The notes under the pieces were generated by a model. It saw nothing but the letters and a program-made list of their open reading frames with translations, was not told the DNA's origin and did not search any database. The translations under genes and the position numbers were made by a program. Positions 29,896-38,361 of a DNA stretch of 64,000 nucleotides are shown here, piece after piece (position 1 is the stretch's first letter; the number at the start of each line of letters is the position of its first letter). The DNA is from a bacterium (GTDB lineage Bacteria > Myxococcota_A > Bradymonadia > UBA7976 > UBA1532): the NCBI GenBank assembly GCA_030427205.1, contig JAUHXC010000018.1, positions 124,001 to 188,000 on the forward strand, in the 5' to 3' direction.

Positions 29896-31143
29896 TCAGA
29901 AGTCGGCCATGAGCCCCAGGCCCGCCTGAAAGCCGCCGTCGAGGCTGTTCGAGCGCCCCGTCGATCCCACCCGGGCGTTGACCGTCCAGCCCTCGACGAC
30001 CTCGAAGCCGACGTCGTAGACCAGGTTCGCCGCGTCGGCGTCGCCGGCGGGCCAGTCGGTGAACTCGATGCCCAGGGCCATCGGGAGCCGCGGCACGGTG
30101 TCCCAGCGGAAGCGCAGCTCGGTGGACGAGCCGATGTCGCCGATGGTCGACAGCCGCGCCTCGAAGTGGGTGCCGCTGATGTCGCCGATGCGCGCCACGC
30201 CGCCGATACCCGCGGTGAAGCCGAGCCCCGAGGCGCCCAGGATCAAGCGGCCGCCCACCGAGAACCAGCGGTGCAGCTCGATGTTGACCTCGCCGTAGCC
30301 GTAGTTGAGCCCGGGGGTGTCGTCGTCGCGCACCGCCGCGTCGTCCATGGCGGGCCACTCGCCGCGCATCAGGCCGAAGCCGAAGCGCATGTCGTGCAGC
30401 CAGGTCAGCGGGCGGAAGGTGTATTCGGCCTCCGCCTGCCACAAGCGGTCGCTGAAGCGATCGGTGCGCCCCTCGCCCGCGGGCTGCGCGCCGTAGGCCA
30501 CCAGCCAGCCGTCGATCCGCACCCGCGAGCGGGCGCCGGCGTAGCGGGCGAGCTGATCCCGCTGCACGTCGGCCGGCGAGCGGCCGCGCACGCGCACCGG
30601 ATGCGGCGCCTCGGGGCCGGCGAAGTGACGCCGCACGGTGCCGTCGACCGCCTCGGACTCGATGTAGTAGGCCAGCCCGACGGCGTCGACGGCGTCCGCC
30701 GGGATGCGGCCCTGCCAGTCCCCGTCGCGGCTGCGTTCGATGGCCGCCGCGCGCCATTCGTCGGCGGCCGGCGTCTCGCGCTCGGCGCGGTAGTGCACCG
30801 TCAGCTTCGCGAGCTGCCAGTCGCCGACGACGCGCGCCTTCAGCGTCAGCGGTCGACCGGCCGGCGCCGACGAGATCGGCGTGTGCAGCACGGTGGGCAC
30901 GACGGTGGGGTCGGCCGATGGCATCTCCGATGGCATCTCGGATGACTCCGATGGCACCCCGGATGGCTCCGATGGCATCTCGGATGGCTCCGATGGCACC
31001 CCGGATGACTCCGCCGGGGTCTGCGATGCCTCGGGCGGCGCCGCGCGCGCCGCGCCTGGACCAGAGACACCGCCGAGACCGATGACGGCGCCGGCCAACG
31101 TCGACAGCAGCGCCCGCTTCACGATGGGATCGATGTGATTCAT
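29896..31143 (-). CDS. Exported protein with C-terminal outer-membrane barrel (paralog 2)
   Basis: 415 aa; ATG 31143 follows GAGG that overlaps the preceding stop. Signal peptide ends near ARAAPP. A linker of Pro-Ser-Glu-Met/Gly-Val repeats (about 37-68) is encoded by 21-bp DNA repeats containing the ATGGCATC octamer. An Ig-like beta domain (about 75-165) with a pattern shared by the upstream gene (YRAERETPAADEWR ... YYIESEAVDG) comes next, then about ten amphipathic strands (about 190-415) with a terminal GLGLMADF, ending in Phe as outer-membrane barrels do. Function unknown; the 8-bp gap shows co-expression with the 31152 gene. Confidence 0.72.
   Translation of the reverse strand: MNHIDPIVKRALLSTLAGAVIGLGGVSGPGAARAAPPEASQTPAESSGVPSEPSEMPSEPSGVPSESSEMPSEMPSADPTVVPTVLHTPISSAPAGRPLTLKARVVGDWQLAKLTVHYRAERETPAADEWRAAAIERSRDGDWQGRIPADAVDAVGLAYYIESEAVDGTVRRHFAGPEAPHPVRVRGRSPADVQRDQLARYAGARSRVRIDGWLVAYGAQPAGEGRTDRFSDRLWQAEAEYTFRPLTWLHDMRFGFGLMRGEWPAMDDAAVRDDDTPGLNYGYGEVNIELHRWFSVGGRLILGASGLGFTAGIGGVARIGDISGTHFEARLSTIGDIGSSTELRFRWDTVPRLPMALGIEFTDWPAGDADAANLVYDVGFEVVEGWTVNARVGSTGRSNSLDGGFQAGLGLMADF
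30917..31014. repeat. 21-bp repeats with ATGGCATC octamers in the barrel-protein linker
   Basis: About four 21-bp units alternating ATGGCATCTCGGATGGCTCCG and ATGGCACCCCGGATGACTCCG. On the coding minus strand the octamer is read GAG-ATG-CCA-TCG (Glu-Met-Pro-Ser), a third frame relative to the other octamer clusters. Confidence 0.85.
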
Positions 31144-31151
31144 GGGATGCC

Positions 31152-32765
31152 TCACCAGTCCAGGGCCAGACCACCGCCACCGGTGAAGCCATAGTGATTG
31201 ATGGTGCGGGCGTTCCAGCCGACCTCGGCGGCCAGGGTCAACCAGTCGAGCACCCGCCAGCCGAGGCGGTACTCGATCTGCACGCCCAGATCGGCGTCGA
31301 CGGGCAGGTTGGTCACGACCACGCCCAGGCGCATGGGCAGCCGCTCGAAGACCTCGACGTGCGCGTCGAGGAAGCCCTGCACCCCGAGCACGTCGAGCAC
31401 CGAGACGCCGGCCACGAACCGGGTCTCGTCGAAGCGCCCCAGCCGCAGGCGGGCCTCGGTGCCCACCATCGCCGCCCGCGGGTCGTCGGGCCCGGCCTGC
31501 TGGTTGCCGCCGGCGAGGCGCGCGGCGAAGCCGACCCACTCGCCGGCCTCGACCTCGACCTCGGCGAACGCGTAGTTGAGCAGCACGGTGCGGGTCTCGC
31601 CGCCGGTGTCGATGGACTCGGTCGGGCCGCCTTCGCCGTCGATGAGGCCGACGCCGACCCGCACCGCGCGCAGGGCCTGCCAGCCCAGGGCGTAGCTGAA
31701 GGTCGACTCGAAGTGGAAGTAGCGGTCGACCGCGTCGCCGACGGTGTTGAAGTCGACCATGCGCGCGGTGATCTCGAGGTGGCTGGCCCCGGGCGGATCT
31801 GCGCCGGGCGGCAGCGGCAGCACCTCGACGGTCTCGGGGCTGCGGCTGCGGCCGACCACCGCGGCGAGGCGCCCGTCGGGGCGGACGACCTCGACCACGT
31901 AGCGCAGCTCACCCGGCTCGGCGAGCTGCGCGGCGGGCACCCGGGCGCGGAAGTAATAGTCCCCGTCGCGGGCCATCGGCTGCACGGTCCAGGTCTCCTC
32001 GGGGTCGCGAGCGCTCAGCAGCCGCACCTGCTCGACCGCGTCGGTCTCGATGAGCGCGATGGCGATCTCGACCGACTCGCCGACGTAGACCGCCTGGATG
32101 GGCTGGTGACGCACCGTGAGGGCGTCGGGGTCGGGGGCCGTCGTCGCGGTCTGCGGCGCCGCGTCGCGGGCCTGCTCGACCAGCCGGCGCAGGGTGGCCA
32201 CTTCGACGCCGACGCGGTCGCGCAGCGCGCTCTCGGGGAAAGCGGCGAGCCACGCCTCATAGAGCGCGATGCGCTCGGGCAGCGCCCGGCCCAGGCTCTC
32301 GTCGAAGGTGGCCGACAGCGCGACCCGATCGGGGGGCAGGCTGGGCGTTCTGGCCCGCTCGCTCGGGGCGGCCGATGGCTTCGGCGCGGGCGGCGGCGCG
32401 ACGGTGGCCGGCGGGCGATAGACCGCGAAGTCACCGGGCACCGGCGGGCGCTGCAGGCCGTCGACCTCGCGGATGATGCTCAACAGGCTGCCCACCTGCG
32501 CCGGCACGACCGCGCCGATGGGGAAGCGGTCTTCGATGGTCTCCTTGGTGATGGGGTGCTCGACGACCATGCGTCGATACAGCTCGATGCGGCCCTCGGG
32601 CGGCACGCCGTTGGCCCGGCCGAGGTCGATGACGACCTCGCCCTCGGCCACCTTGACGACCACCCCCTCGACGGGCGCCGACGGGCGGGCCTCCGCGGCG
32701 GCAGGGGGCCGGGGCGACGGGGCGAGCAGCCCCAACCCGACCACGATCGACGACCAGATGCGCAT
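31152..32765 (-). CDS. Exported protein with C-terminal outer-membrane barrel (paralog 1)
   Basis: 537 aa; ATG 32765 has GGAGGAGGG upstream, while longer ORF starts lack it. Signal peptide ends near PPAAAEA. The N-terminal beta region (VEGVVVKVAEGEVVIDLG, PVPGDFAVYRPP) looks like the small beta fold that follows FlgT/LysM-type modules. A Pro-rich linker, a short helical region (about 180-240) and an Ig-like domain (about 250-350; YYFRARVPAAQLAE) lead to a barrel (about 370-537) ending in GGGGLALDW, a terminal aromatic. Shares domain order with the downstream gene, so the pair probably arose by duplication. Function unknown. Confidence 0.72.
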   Translation of the reverse strand: MRIWSSIVVGLGLLAPSPRPPAAAEARPSAPVEGVVVKVAEGEVVIDLGRANGVPPEGRIELYRRMVVEHPITKETIEDRFPIGAVVPAQVGSLLSIIREVDGLQRPPVPGDFAVYRPPATVAPPPAPKPSAAPSERARTPSLPPDRVALSATFDESLGRALPERIALYEAWLAAFPESALRDRVGVEVATLRRLVEQARDAAPQTATTAPDPDALTVRHQPIQAVYVGESVEIAIALIETDAVEQVRLLSARDPEETWTVQPMARDGDYYFRARVPAAQLAEPGELRYVVEVVRPDGRLAAVVGRSRSPETVEVLPLPPGADPPGASHLEITARMVDFNTVGDAVDRYFHFESTFSYALGWQALRAVRVGVGLIDGEGGPTESIDTGGETRTVLLNYAFAEVEVEAGEWVGFAARLAGGNQQAGPDDPRAAMVGTEARLRLGRFDETRFVAGVSVLDVLGVQGFLDAHVEVFERLPMRLGVVVTNLPVDADLGVQIEYRLGWRVLDWLTLAAEVGWNARTINHYGFTGGGGLALDW

Positions 32766-33086
32766 GGGCTCACCCTCCTCCGAGAATCCGGCGAACCTGC
32801 AATGCGATAAGCCTGCCAACCGCGTGCGCCGCCATCGTCCCGTGACACGGACGTCAGGGTGGACGAGCGCTGCTCCGCGGAAAGTGGCCACCGTGGGCAG
32901 AGATACTCCCCATGGCATCGGTCGGACGACGCGGTCAGCGTATGTGTCTTCCAGATGCCATCCGAGTGACGGTCGGCGCTTGAACGGCATGGCATGCGAA
33001 TCGCTCTTCGCGCTCGTGCGACAACGCTTCGCAGCGAGGCGGGCGAGAGGCGTGGGGCGCGGGACAAGACCGATCGCGGCGGTCGC
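32766..33086. other. Gene-free upstream region of the barrel-protein pair
   Basis: 321 bp between the start of the 31152-32765 gene and the stop of the MopE-type gene at 33087. I see no credible coding region. It should hold the promoter of the barrel pair, but no strong -35/-10 is visible. It contains an inverted pair of the recurrent octamer core, GATGCCAT at 32954 and ATGGCAT at 32989, and another ATGGCATC near 32912. Confidence 0.6.
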
Positions 33087-34952
33087 TCAACGGCAGCAGC
33101 GGAAGCCGATGGCCGGGTGGCGCAGCGCGGGATCCTTGAGGTCGTCGGCCTGATCGCAGCGCAAGCCGCCGGCGAGGTTGCTCTCGAAGCCGCCGCCGCG
33201 CACCACCCGCAGGTCGTCGCGGCGGTCGGCGGTCCACTCCTTGACGTTACCGGATTGGTCGTAGACCCCCGCCCGCTGGCACCGAATCCGCTCGCCGGCG
33301 GGCACGGCGCGGTCCTGATCGCCGGGCGCCGCCGGATCGGCGTCGAACCCGCCGCCGTTGCACGCCTGATCGTCGAAGGCGTCGCCATAGGGCCAGCCCT
33401 CGCCCACATCGCCGGCGCACGCGGCGCCCCACTCCGCGCCGGTGCACAGCCGGGCGCCGAGCGCGGCGCAGGCGGCCTCGGCCTCGTCCCAGGTCACGTC
33501 GGCCCAGGGCAAGACGCCGGGCCGGCTGCACGCGCGGGCTTCGACCACCGGGCCGTCGGGCGCGTCGGCGTCCAGCGGCAGCCCGGCCCGCGCGGCGGTG
33601 GCCCCGGGCCGACTGGCCTCGTAGGCGAAGATCTCGCCGCCGCCGGGCAGCGGGCGCCAGTCGTCGGGGTGGTCTTCGTCGATGAGGCCGTCGCAGTCGG
33701 CGTCGATCCCGTCGCAGTCGTCGTCGAGCACCCGCAGCGGCGCGCCGGCCATGGCCGAGCAGGTCGTGCCCCGCCCGCTGTCGGCGCAGATCACCCGGCC
33801 CTCGCGCAGGCAGGCCCCCTCCCCCGCCGAGCACGGGCGCGGGGTCTGGCGGTCGTCGAGCAGCAGCGTGCCGGCGTAGTCTTCGTCGACCCGGCCGTCG
33901 CAGTCGTTGTCGAGCGTATCGCACAGCCCGAACTCGTCGCCGAGTTGGAAGGCGAGCGGGCGCACGCAGCGATAGCCCGCCGCGCCGTCGCAGACCGGCC
34001 CGTGGCCCCGAGGCGCGCAGCGTCGGCGGGTGATCGGCTCGCCGTCCACGAGGCGGATCTCGCTGAGGCAGGCCAGGCCGGGGTGCAGGGCCTGGCAGGC
34101 GGCGTCGCCGTCGCAGTCGGCCTCGGGCGGCTGGCGGGGCACGCAGATGCCGTCCAGGCAGTCGTCGTCGGCGGGGCAGTCGCCGGCGCCGGCGCAGACC
34201 GGCGCGCAGACCCCGGACGCGCCGCAGGTATCGGGCGGCGGCACCCGATCGCGCGCCTCGTCCACCCGGCCGTCGCAGTCGTCGTCGACGCCGTTGCAGG
34301 CTTCGCGGGCGCCGGCGGTGCCGCGGGGCGCGCAGCGATATTCGCAGCCGTTGGCCGCCACGCCGTCCAGGTCGACGAAGCCCGGGTCGCAGCCGTCGAC
34401 GGCGCATTGCCCGTCCACGCAGGCCGCCTGCCCGCCGGGCGGCGGCGGACAGGCCCGGCCACACGCACCGCAGTGGTCGACGTCGCGCTGCAGGTCGAAG
34501 CCCTCGTCGAGCGCCCCGTCGCAGTCGTTGTCGAGCCCGTCGCAGATCTCGCGGCCGCCGGCGGTGATGACGCAGTCGGTCTCGCAGCCGTCCCGCGGGT
34601 CGCCGTTGTAGTCGCCGAAGCCGGGCGTGCAGGCGACGATCACGCACTGCCCGACCCGACAGACGTACTGCGCGTCGGGGCCGTCGCACGGCTGAAAGCA
34701 CGCGCCGCAGTGTTCGACGTCTTCGAAGACCTGCGCCCGCACCCCCTCGGCCTCGTCGATCAGCCCGTCGCAGTCGTCGTCTTCGGCGTTGCACACCTCG
34801 GCGGTGGCCACGCAGCGCAGCCCGCGATCCTTGGGCGAGGCGTCGGGCGGCGGCGGCAGGCCGACGTCGATGGCGACCCCGCCGCTGTCGTCGCACCCCG
34901 CGACGAGCGCGCAGAGCGCGCCCATGAACACCGCTGCCGGACTCGATCGCAT
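33087..34952 (-). CDS. MopE-type Cys-rich lipoprotein with C-terminal FGE/sulfatase-modifying domain
   Basis: 621 aa from ATG 34952 (an ATG at 34967 is possible; neither has ideal ribosome-binding-site spacing). Lipobox-like LVAGC. At least five repeats of C-x-x-x-D-D/N-D-C-D-G-x-x-D-E (e.g. CNAEDDDCDG, CDGLDNDCDG, CNGVDDDCDG) alternate with CGAC-type Cys pairs; similar Asp-rich loops in MopE-like proteins are thought to bind calcium or copper. The last about 150 residues are an FGE-sulfatase (C-type-lectin-like) domain: WDEAEAACAALGARLCTGAEW, then YDQSGNVKEWT, then VVRGGGFESN. Whether it makes formylglycine or only binds ligand is unclear. Divergent from the related gene at 35077. Confidence 0.85.
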   Translation of the reverse strand: MRSSPAAVFMGALCALVAGCDDSGGVAIDVGLPPPPDASPKDRGLRCVATAEVCNAEDDDCDGLIDEAEGVRAQVFEDVEHCGACFQPCDGPDAQYVCRVGQCVIVACTPGFGDYNGDPRDGCETDCVITAGGREICDGLDNDCDGALDEGFDLQRDVDHCGACGRACPPPPGGQAACVDGQCAVDGCDPGFVDLDGVAANGCEYRCAPRGTAGAREACNGVDDDCDGRVDEARDRVPPPDTCGASGVCAPVCAGAGDCPADDDCLDGICVPRQPPEADCDGDAACQALHPGLACLSEIRLVDGEPITRRRCAPRGHGPVCDGAAGYRCVRPLAFQLGDEFGLCDTLDNDCDGRVDEDYAGTLLLDDRQTPRPCSAGEGACLREGRVICADSGRGTTCSAMAGAPLRVLDDDCDGIDADCDGLIDEDHPDDWRPLPGGGEIFAYEASRPGATAARAGLPLDADAPDGPVVEARACSRPGVLPWADVTWDEAEAACAALGARLCTGAEWGAACAGDVGEGWPYGDAFDDQACNGGGFDADPAAPGDQDRAVPAGERIRCQRAGVYDQSGNVKEWTADRRDDLRVVRGGGFESNLAGGLRCDQADDLKDPALRHPAIGFRCCR

Positions 34953-34996
34953 GCTCCCCCCGCGCATCGGCCGGTCATCTTCCGGGGTGTGCGGCT

Positions 34997-35011
34997 CTCG
35001 ATCAAATCGAG
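34997..35011. promoter_or_regulatory. Inverted repeat in the divergent MopE-type promoter region
   Basis: CTCGAT-CAA-ATCGAG is a perfect 6-bp inverted repeat located between the two divergent MopE-type lipoprotein genes (34952 and 35077). Compatible with a dimeric regulator site that would control both. Confidence 0.3.
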
Positions 35012-35076
35012 CCGGGCCGGCGTTGGGCCCGACGCGCACTGATCGAGTAGGCTGGCGGTCGGAGACGGAGGGCCTC

Positions 35077-38000
35077 ATGCATGATCGAGCCGTCGGGGTT
35101 GCCGCCGCGGCGCTGCTGCTCGCTGGATGCTTCGCGGAGTTCCCGCTGCCGGTGACGCGCGACGCCGACGTGGACCGGGGCGCAGACGACGGGGCGCCGC
35201 CCGATGCGCGCCCCGAGCCGGTGGCCGACGCGGCGCCCGGCGACGCGAACCGGGCAGCCGACGCGAACCGGGCAGCCGACGCCCGACCCGGCGAAGGCGA
35301 CGTGGCCCCGCCGGACGCGCGCGTCGACGGGCCGGTGGACGGGTTCGCGCCCGATGCTGTGCCCGATATGCCGCCCGACGCTGGGCCCGACATGCTGCCC
35401 GACGCTGGGCCCGACGTGCCGCCCGACGCTGGGCCCGACATGCGGCCCGACGCTGTGCCCTGCGCCCCGATGGACGAGCGCTGCGACGGCCTCGACGACG
35501 ACTGTGACGGGCTGATCGACGAAGGGCTCGGCCTCGGCGAGCGCTGCGCGGCGGGCATCGGGCGCTGCGAGGCGGGCGGACGGCGGGTCTGCGGCGACGA
35601 TGGCGCGGTGGTCTGCGACGCCCGAGCACGGCCGGCCGGCGCCGAGATCTGCAACGGCGCCGACGACGACTGCGACGGCCGGATCGACGAAGCGGTGGCG
35701 ACCGTCGGTGAGCCGTGCCGCAGCGCCGAAGCGGGCGACTGCGCCTGGGGCGAGCTGGCGTGCGCCGCCGGGCGCATGGCCTGCGTCACGCCGGCGGCGG
35801 CGGACGAGATCTGCGACCACCGGGACAATGACTGCGACGGCGTCGTCGACGAGGGGCAGCGGCTCGACAGCGGCGACTGCCTGCCCATCGGCACCGCGCT
35901 GTGCCTGGCCCACGACGGCCCGTGCCCGCCCGCCGAAGATCGCCCGCCACCGGGCGACGCGCGGGTCGTCGTCGTCCCGTTCGCGGCCTCCGATCCCGGC
36001 CAGCCGCACCTCGCCTACGGCGGCGCGCCGGTGACCCTCAAAGCCATCGTGCGCGACGTCAACCGCTGCGCCGAGTGGCAGGTGCGCTGGGACACCGACG
36101 TCGACGGGCGCTTCGACGAAGAGGCGCCCGCGGTGCACCGGGCCGAGGGCGATACGCTCTACGACATCGGCCGGACGTGGATCGTGCCCGCGGTGCGCGA
36201 GCCGTCACGGCTGCCGGTCGGGGTGCAGGTCACCGATCTGTGCGTCGGTCAGGCCGACTACGGCGTGGCCGACATCTACGTGCTGCCCCAAGGCCCGCCG
36301 GACGAGCCCTGGCGCTGGACGCCGGCCGACATCGACGTGATGAACATCATGGCCGGGCAGGAGGCGCTGTGGTGGCTGCATCGGCAGCTCGAGCGCAGCG
36401 ACCCGGCGGACGGCGGCCGGCTGGGCACGATGGCCCACGTCGCCGGTGAGCCGTTCTCGATGATGGCCGACGGCGTCGCGTTGTGGGCGCTGACGGCCGT
36501 CAGCACGCCGCCCGCCTACGGGCCGTGGCGCGGGCCGGGCGCCGATCCGCTGCCGGCGGGCGCGCGCGCAGAGGAGCAGCAGAGCTGGGACGCCTCCCCC
36601 TACGCCGAGACCGGGCTGCGGCTGCTGGAGGGCCTCGCCGCCCGGCTCGACATGACCGTGCCCGGTACCCGGGGCGTCGAGCTCGATACCTGCGGCTTCA
36701 CCGCCCCGGGGCAGCCTCGGCGCTGCAACCGCGTCGCCGGCACGGGCGACGGCACGGGCCTCTGGATGCGGGTCCCGCTGCCGGCGTGGTCGGTCGCCGC
36801 CCCGGCCACGGCCCTGCTCGGCATGGCCATCGGCACGGTCAGCGTGGGTCACCTGCCGGTGCACCAGCCCGACGGCCTGGCCCATGGGCAGACCTGGGCC
36901 TGGACCGTGCAGCAGATGGTCGACGCGCTGGCGGTGCAGCAGTCGATCGACGGGTGCGCCGCCGGCGGCTGGACGGCCCAGGGCTGGCAGGGCGGACCCG
37001 CCGAGTGCCCGGCGTTGGATCACCGGTCGAATCGGGCGGTGATCCAGGCGCTGGCGGTGGTGGTCGTGGTGGGCGCGGTCCATGGCGTGGTCGTGCCCAA
37101 CGCCGTGCGCTTCCCGATGGCCGACCTGTGGCATGCCTGGCGGCGCCCCGACGGCGCGGTGCTCGGCGCCGACGGCGAGGCGGACTTCCGCACGACGGCG
37201 GCCCTGCTGACCTACCTGCGCGGCGTCGCGGCCCATGTGCTGGACGCCGACGGCGTGACGCCGGTCTACGCGCCCGATACGGCGCTCACCGAGGGCACGC
37301 TGCGCGGGATGTACGACGACGCCCTGGCCTTCGTCGGCGGGCGGTGGTCCGACGACGCCGCGCTGCAGCCCGACGGCAGCCTGGACCGCCTGTGGGCGGG
37401 CGGCGATCGACTCTGCGGCGATCGCGAGGGCATCTTCGACGCGCCGCGCTGCGGCTCCACGCTCAACCTGTTCGACTATTCGGTGGCCTTCCGCATCGGC
37501 GTGCCCGAGCTGGCGATCGTCGAAGAGCCGGTCATCCAGCGGCCCCACGACTGGGTGCGCGAGTTCTCGACCTATCTGGTCCGTGCCCAGGATCGCGACC
37601 CGGCGGACTACGCGGCGTTCGGGCAGATCACGGCCGAGTGCGCCGACGGCGATCCCACCTGCGCGTGGACCAACGGGCCGCTGTCGACCGCGATGGCGGC
37701 GCTGACGACGAACTTCACCCTGCTGACCCTCGAGCCGATCGCGCGCCTGCGGCCCGAGCGGACCGTCGTGCACCTGCCCGCGTGCCCCGCCGAGCCCTCG
37801 GTGGAGGTCGGCTTCACCTGGAGCGCGAGCTTCAACTGGGACGACAGCCGGCTGGTGGGCTTCCAGCTCGACGGCGACGCCGCAGACGGGCTGTGGTGGG
37901 AGACCGGCGCCGACGCCGACGCGGTCGACAACGATCTCCAGGGCAACCCACGCCTCGCGTTCACCGCACCCGGCACCTACACGGTGACCTTGCGGGTGGT

Positions 38001-38355
38001 CGAAGACTTCGGGGCGACGGGCACGACCTCGGTGCCGATCACCGTCCTGCCGCCGGCCAACCGCCCGCCGGTGGTCGACGCCGGCGGGCCCTACGAGGTG
38101 CCGCGTGGTCAACCGCTGCGGCTCGCGGGTGTCGCCCGCGATCCCGACGAGGCCTGCGGGCAGGCGCTGCGGGTGAGCTGGGATCTCGACGGCGACGGGG
38201 CGTTCGGTGACGCCGACGGCCCCGCGCCGGAGGTGAGCGCCACAGAGCTGGACGATCTGGGTCTGGCGGTGGACGCGCCGGTGGAGATCACCCTGCGCGC
38301 CACCGACGGCGACGGCGCCGTGCAGCACGCCCGGGCGACCCTCGTACGGCGCTGA
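35077..38355 (+). CDS. Large MopE-type lipoprotein with C-terminal PKD-like domains
   Basis: 1092 aa; ATG 35077 follows GGAGACGGAGGG. Lipobox ALLLAGC, then a Pro-Asp-Ala-rich linker (about 30-130) made from 18- and 24-bp tandem DNA repeats. Three C-x-x-x-D-x-D-C-D-G repeats (about 132-260) match those of the divergent neighbour. A loop WDTDVDGRFDEE (about 345) looks like a calcium-binding turn. The centre (about 410-900) is helix-rich with many Trp (e.g. QEALWWLHRQLERSD, HGQTWAWTVQQMVDALAVQQ), perhaps an alpha/alpha toroid. The end has two PKD-like beta domains (AFTAPGTYTVTLRVVED; VDAGGPYEVPRG). Surface-binding or degrading role inferred; catalytic residues not identified. Confidence 0.82.
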   Translation: MHDRAVGVAAAALLLAGCFAEFPLPVTRDADVDRGADDGAPPDARPEPVADAAPGDANRAADANRAADARPGEGDVAPPDARVDGPVDGFAPDAVPDMPPDAGPDMLPDAGPDVPPDAGPDMRPDAVPCAPMDERCDGLDDDCDGLIDEGLGLGERCAAGIGRCEAGGRRVCGDDGAVVCDARARPAGAEICNGADDDCDGRIDEAVATVGEPCRSAEAGDCAWGELACAAGRMACVTPAAADEICDHRDNDCDGVVDEGQRLDSGDCLPIGTALCLAHDGPCPPAEDRPPPGDARVVVVPFAASDPGQPHLAYGGAPVTLKAIVRDVNRCAEWQVRWDTDVDGRFDEEAPAVHRAEGDTLYDIGRTWIVPAVREPSRLPVGVQVTDLCVGQADYGVADIYVLPQGPPDEPWRWTPADIDVMNIMAGQEALWWLHRQLERSDPADGGRLGTMAHVAGEPFSMMADGVALWALTAVSTPPAYGPWRGPGADPLPAGARAEEQQSWDASPYAETGLRLLEGLAARLDMTVPGTRGVELDTCGFTAPGQPRRCNRVAGTGDGTGLWMRVPLPAWSVAAPATALLGMAIGTVSVGHLPVHQPDGLAHGQTWAWTVQQMVDALAVQQSIDGCAAGGWTAQGWQGGPAECPALDHRSNRAVIQALAVVVVVGAVHGVVVPNAVRFPMADLWHAWRRPDGAVLGADGEADFRTTAALLTYLRGVAAHVLDADGVTPVYAPDTALTEGTLRGMYDDALAFVGGRWSDDAALQPDGSLDRLWAGGDRLCGDREGIFDAPRCGSTLNLFDYSVAFRIGVPELAIVEEPVIQRPHDWVREFSTYLVRAQDRDPADYAAFGQITAECADGDPTCAWTNGPLSTAMAALTTNFTLLTLEPIARLRPERTVVHLPACPAEPSVEVGFTWSASFNWDDSRLVGFQLDGDAADGLWWETGADADAVDNDLQGNPRLAFTAPGTYTVTLRVVEDFGATGTTSVPITVLPPANRPPVVDAGGPYEVPRGQPLRLAGVARDPDEACGQALRVSWDLDGDGAFGDADGPAPEVSATELDDLGLAVDAPVEITLRATDGDGAVQHARATLVRR
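35242..35277. repeat. 18-bp exact tandem duplication
   Basis: GACGCGAACCGGGCAGCC occurs twice in tandem (35242-35259 and 35260-35277), encoding D-A-N-R-A-A twice in the lipoprotein linker. Confidence 0.95.
35350..35460. repeat. 24-bp tandem repeats in the MopE-type lipoprotein linker
   Basis: About 4.6 copies of a 24-bp unit, CCCGACGCTGGGCCCGACAT plus four variable bases, encoding P-D-A-G-P-D-M-x. Units begin at 35350, 35374, 35398, 35422 and 35446. Likely slippage-generated and length-variable between strains. Confidence 0.92.
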
Positions 38356-38361
38356 CCGCGC

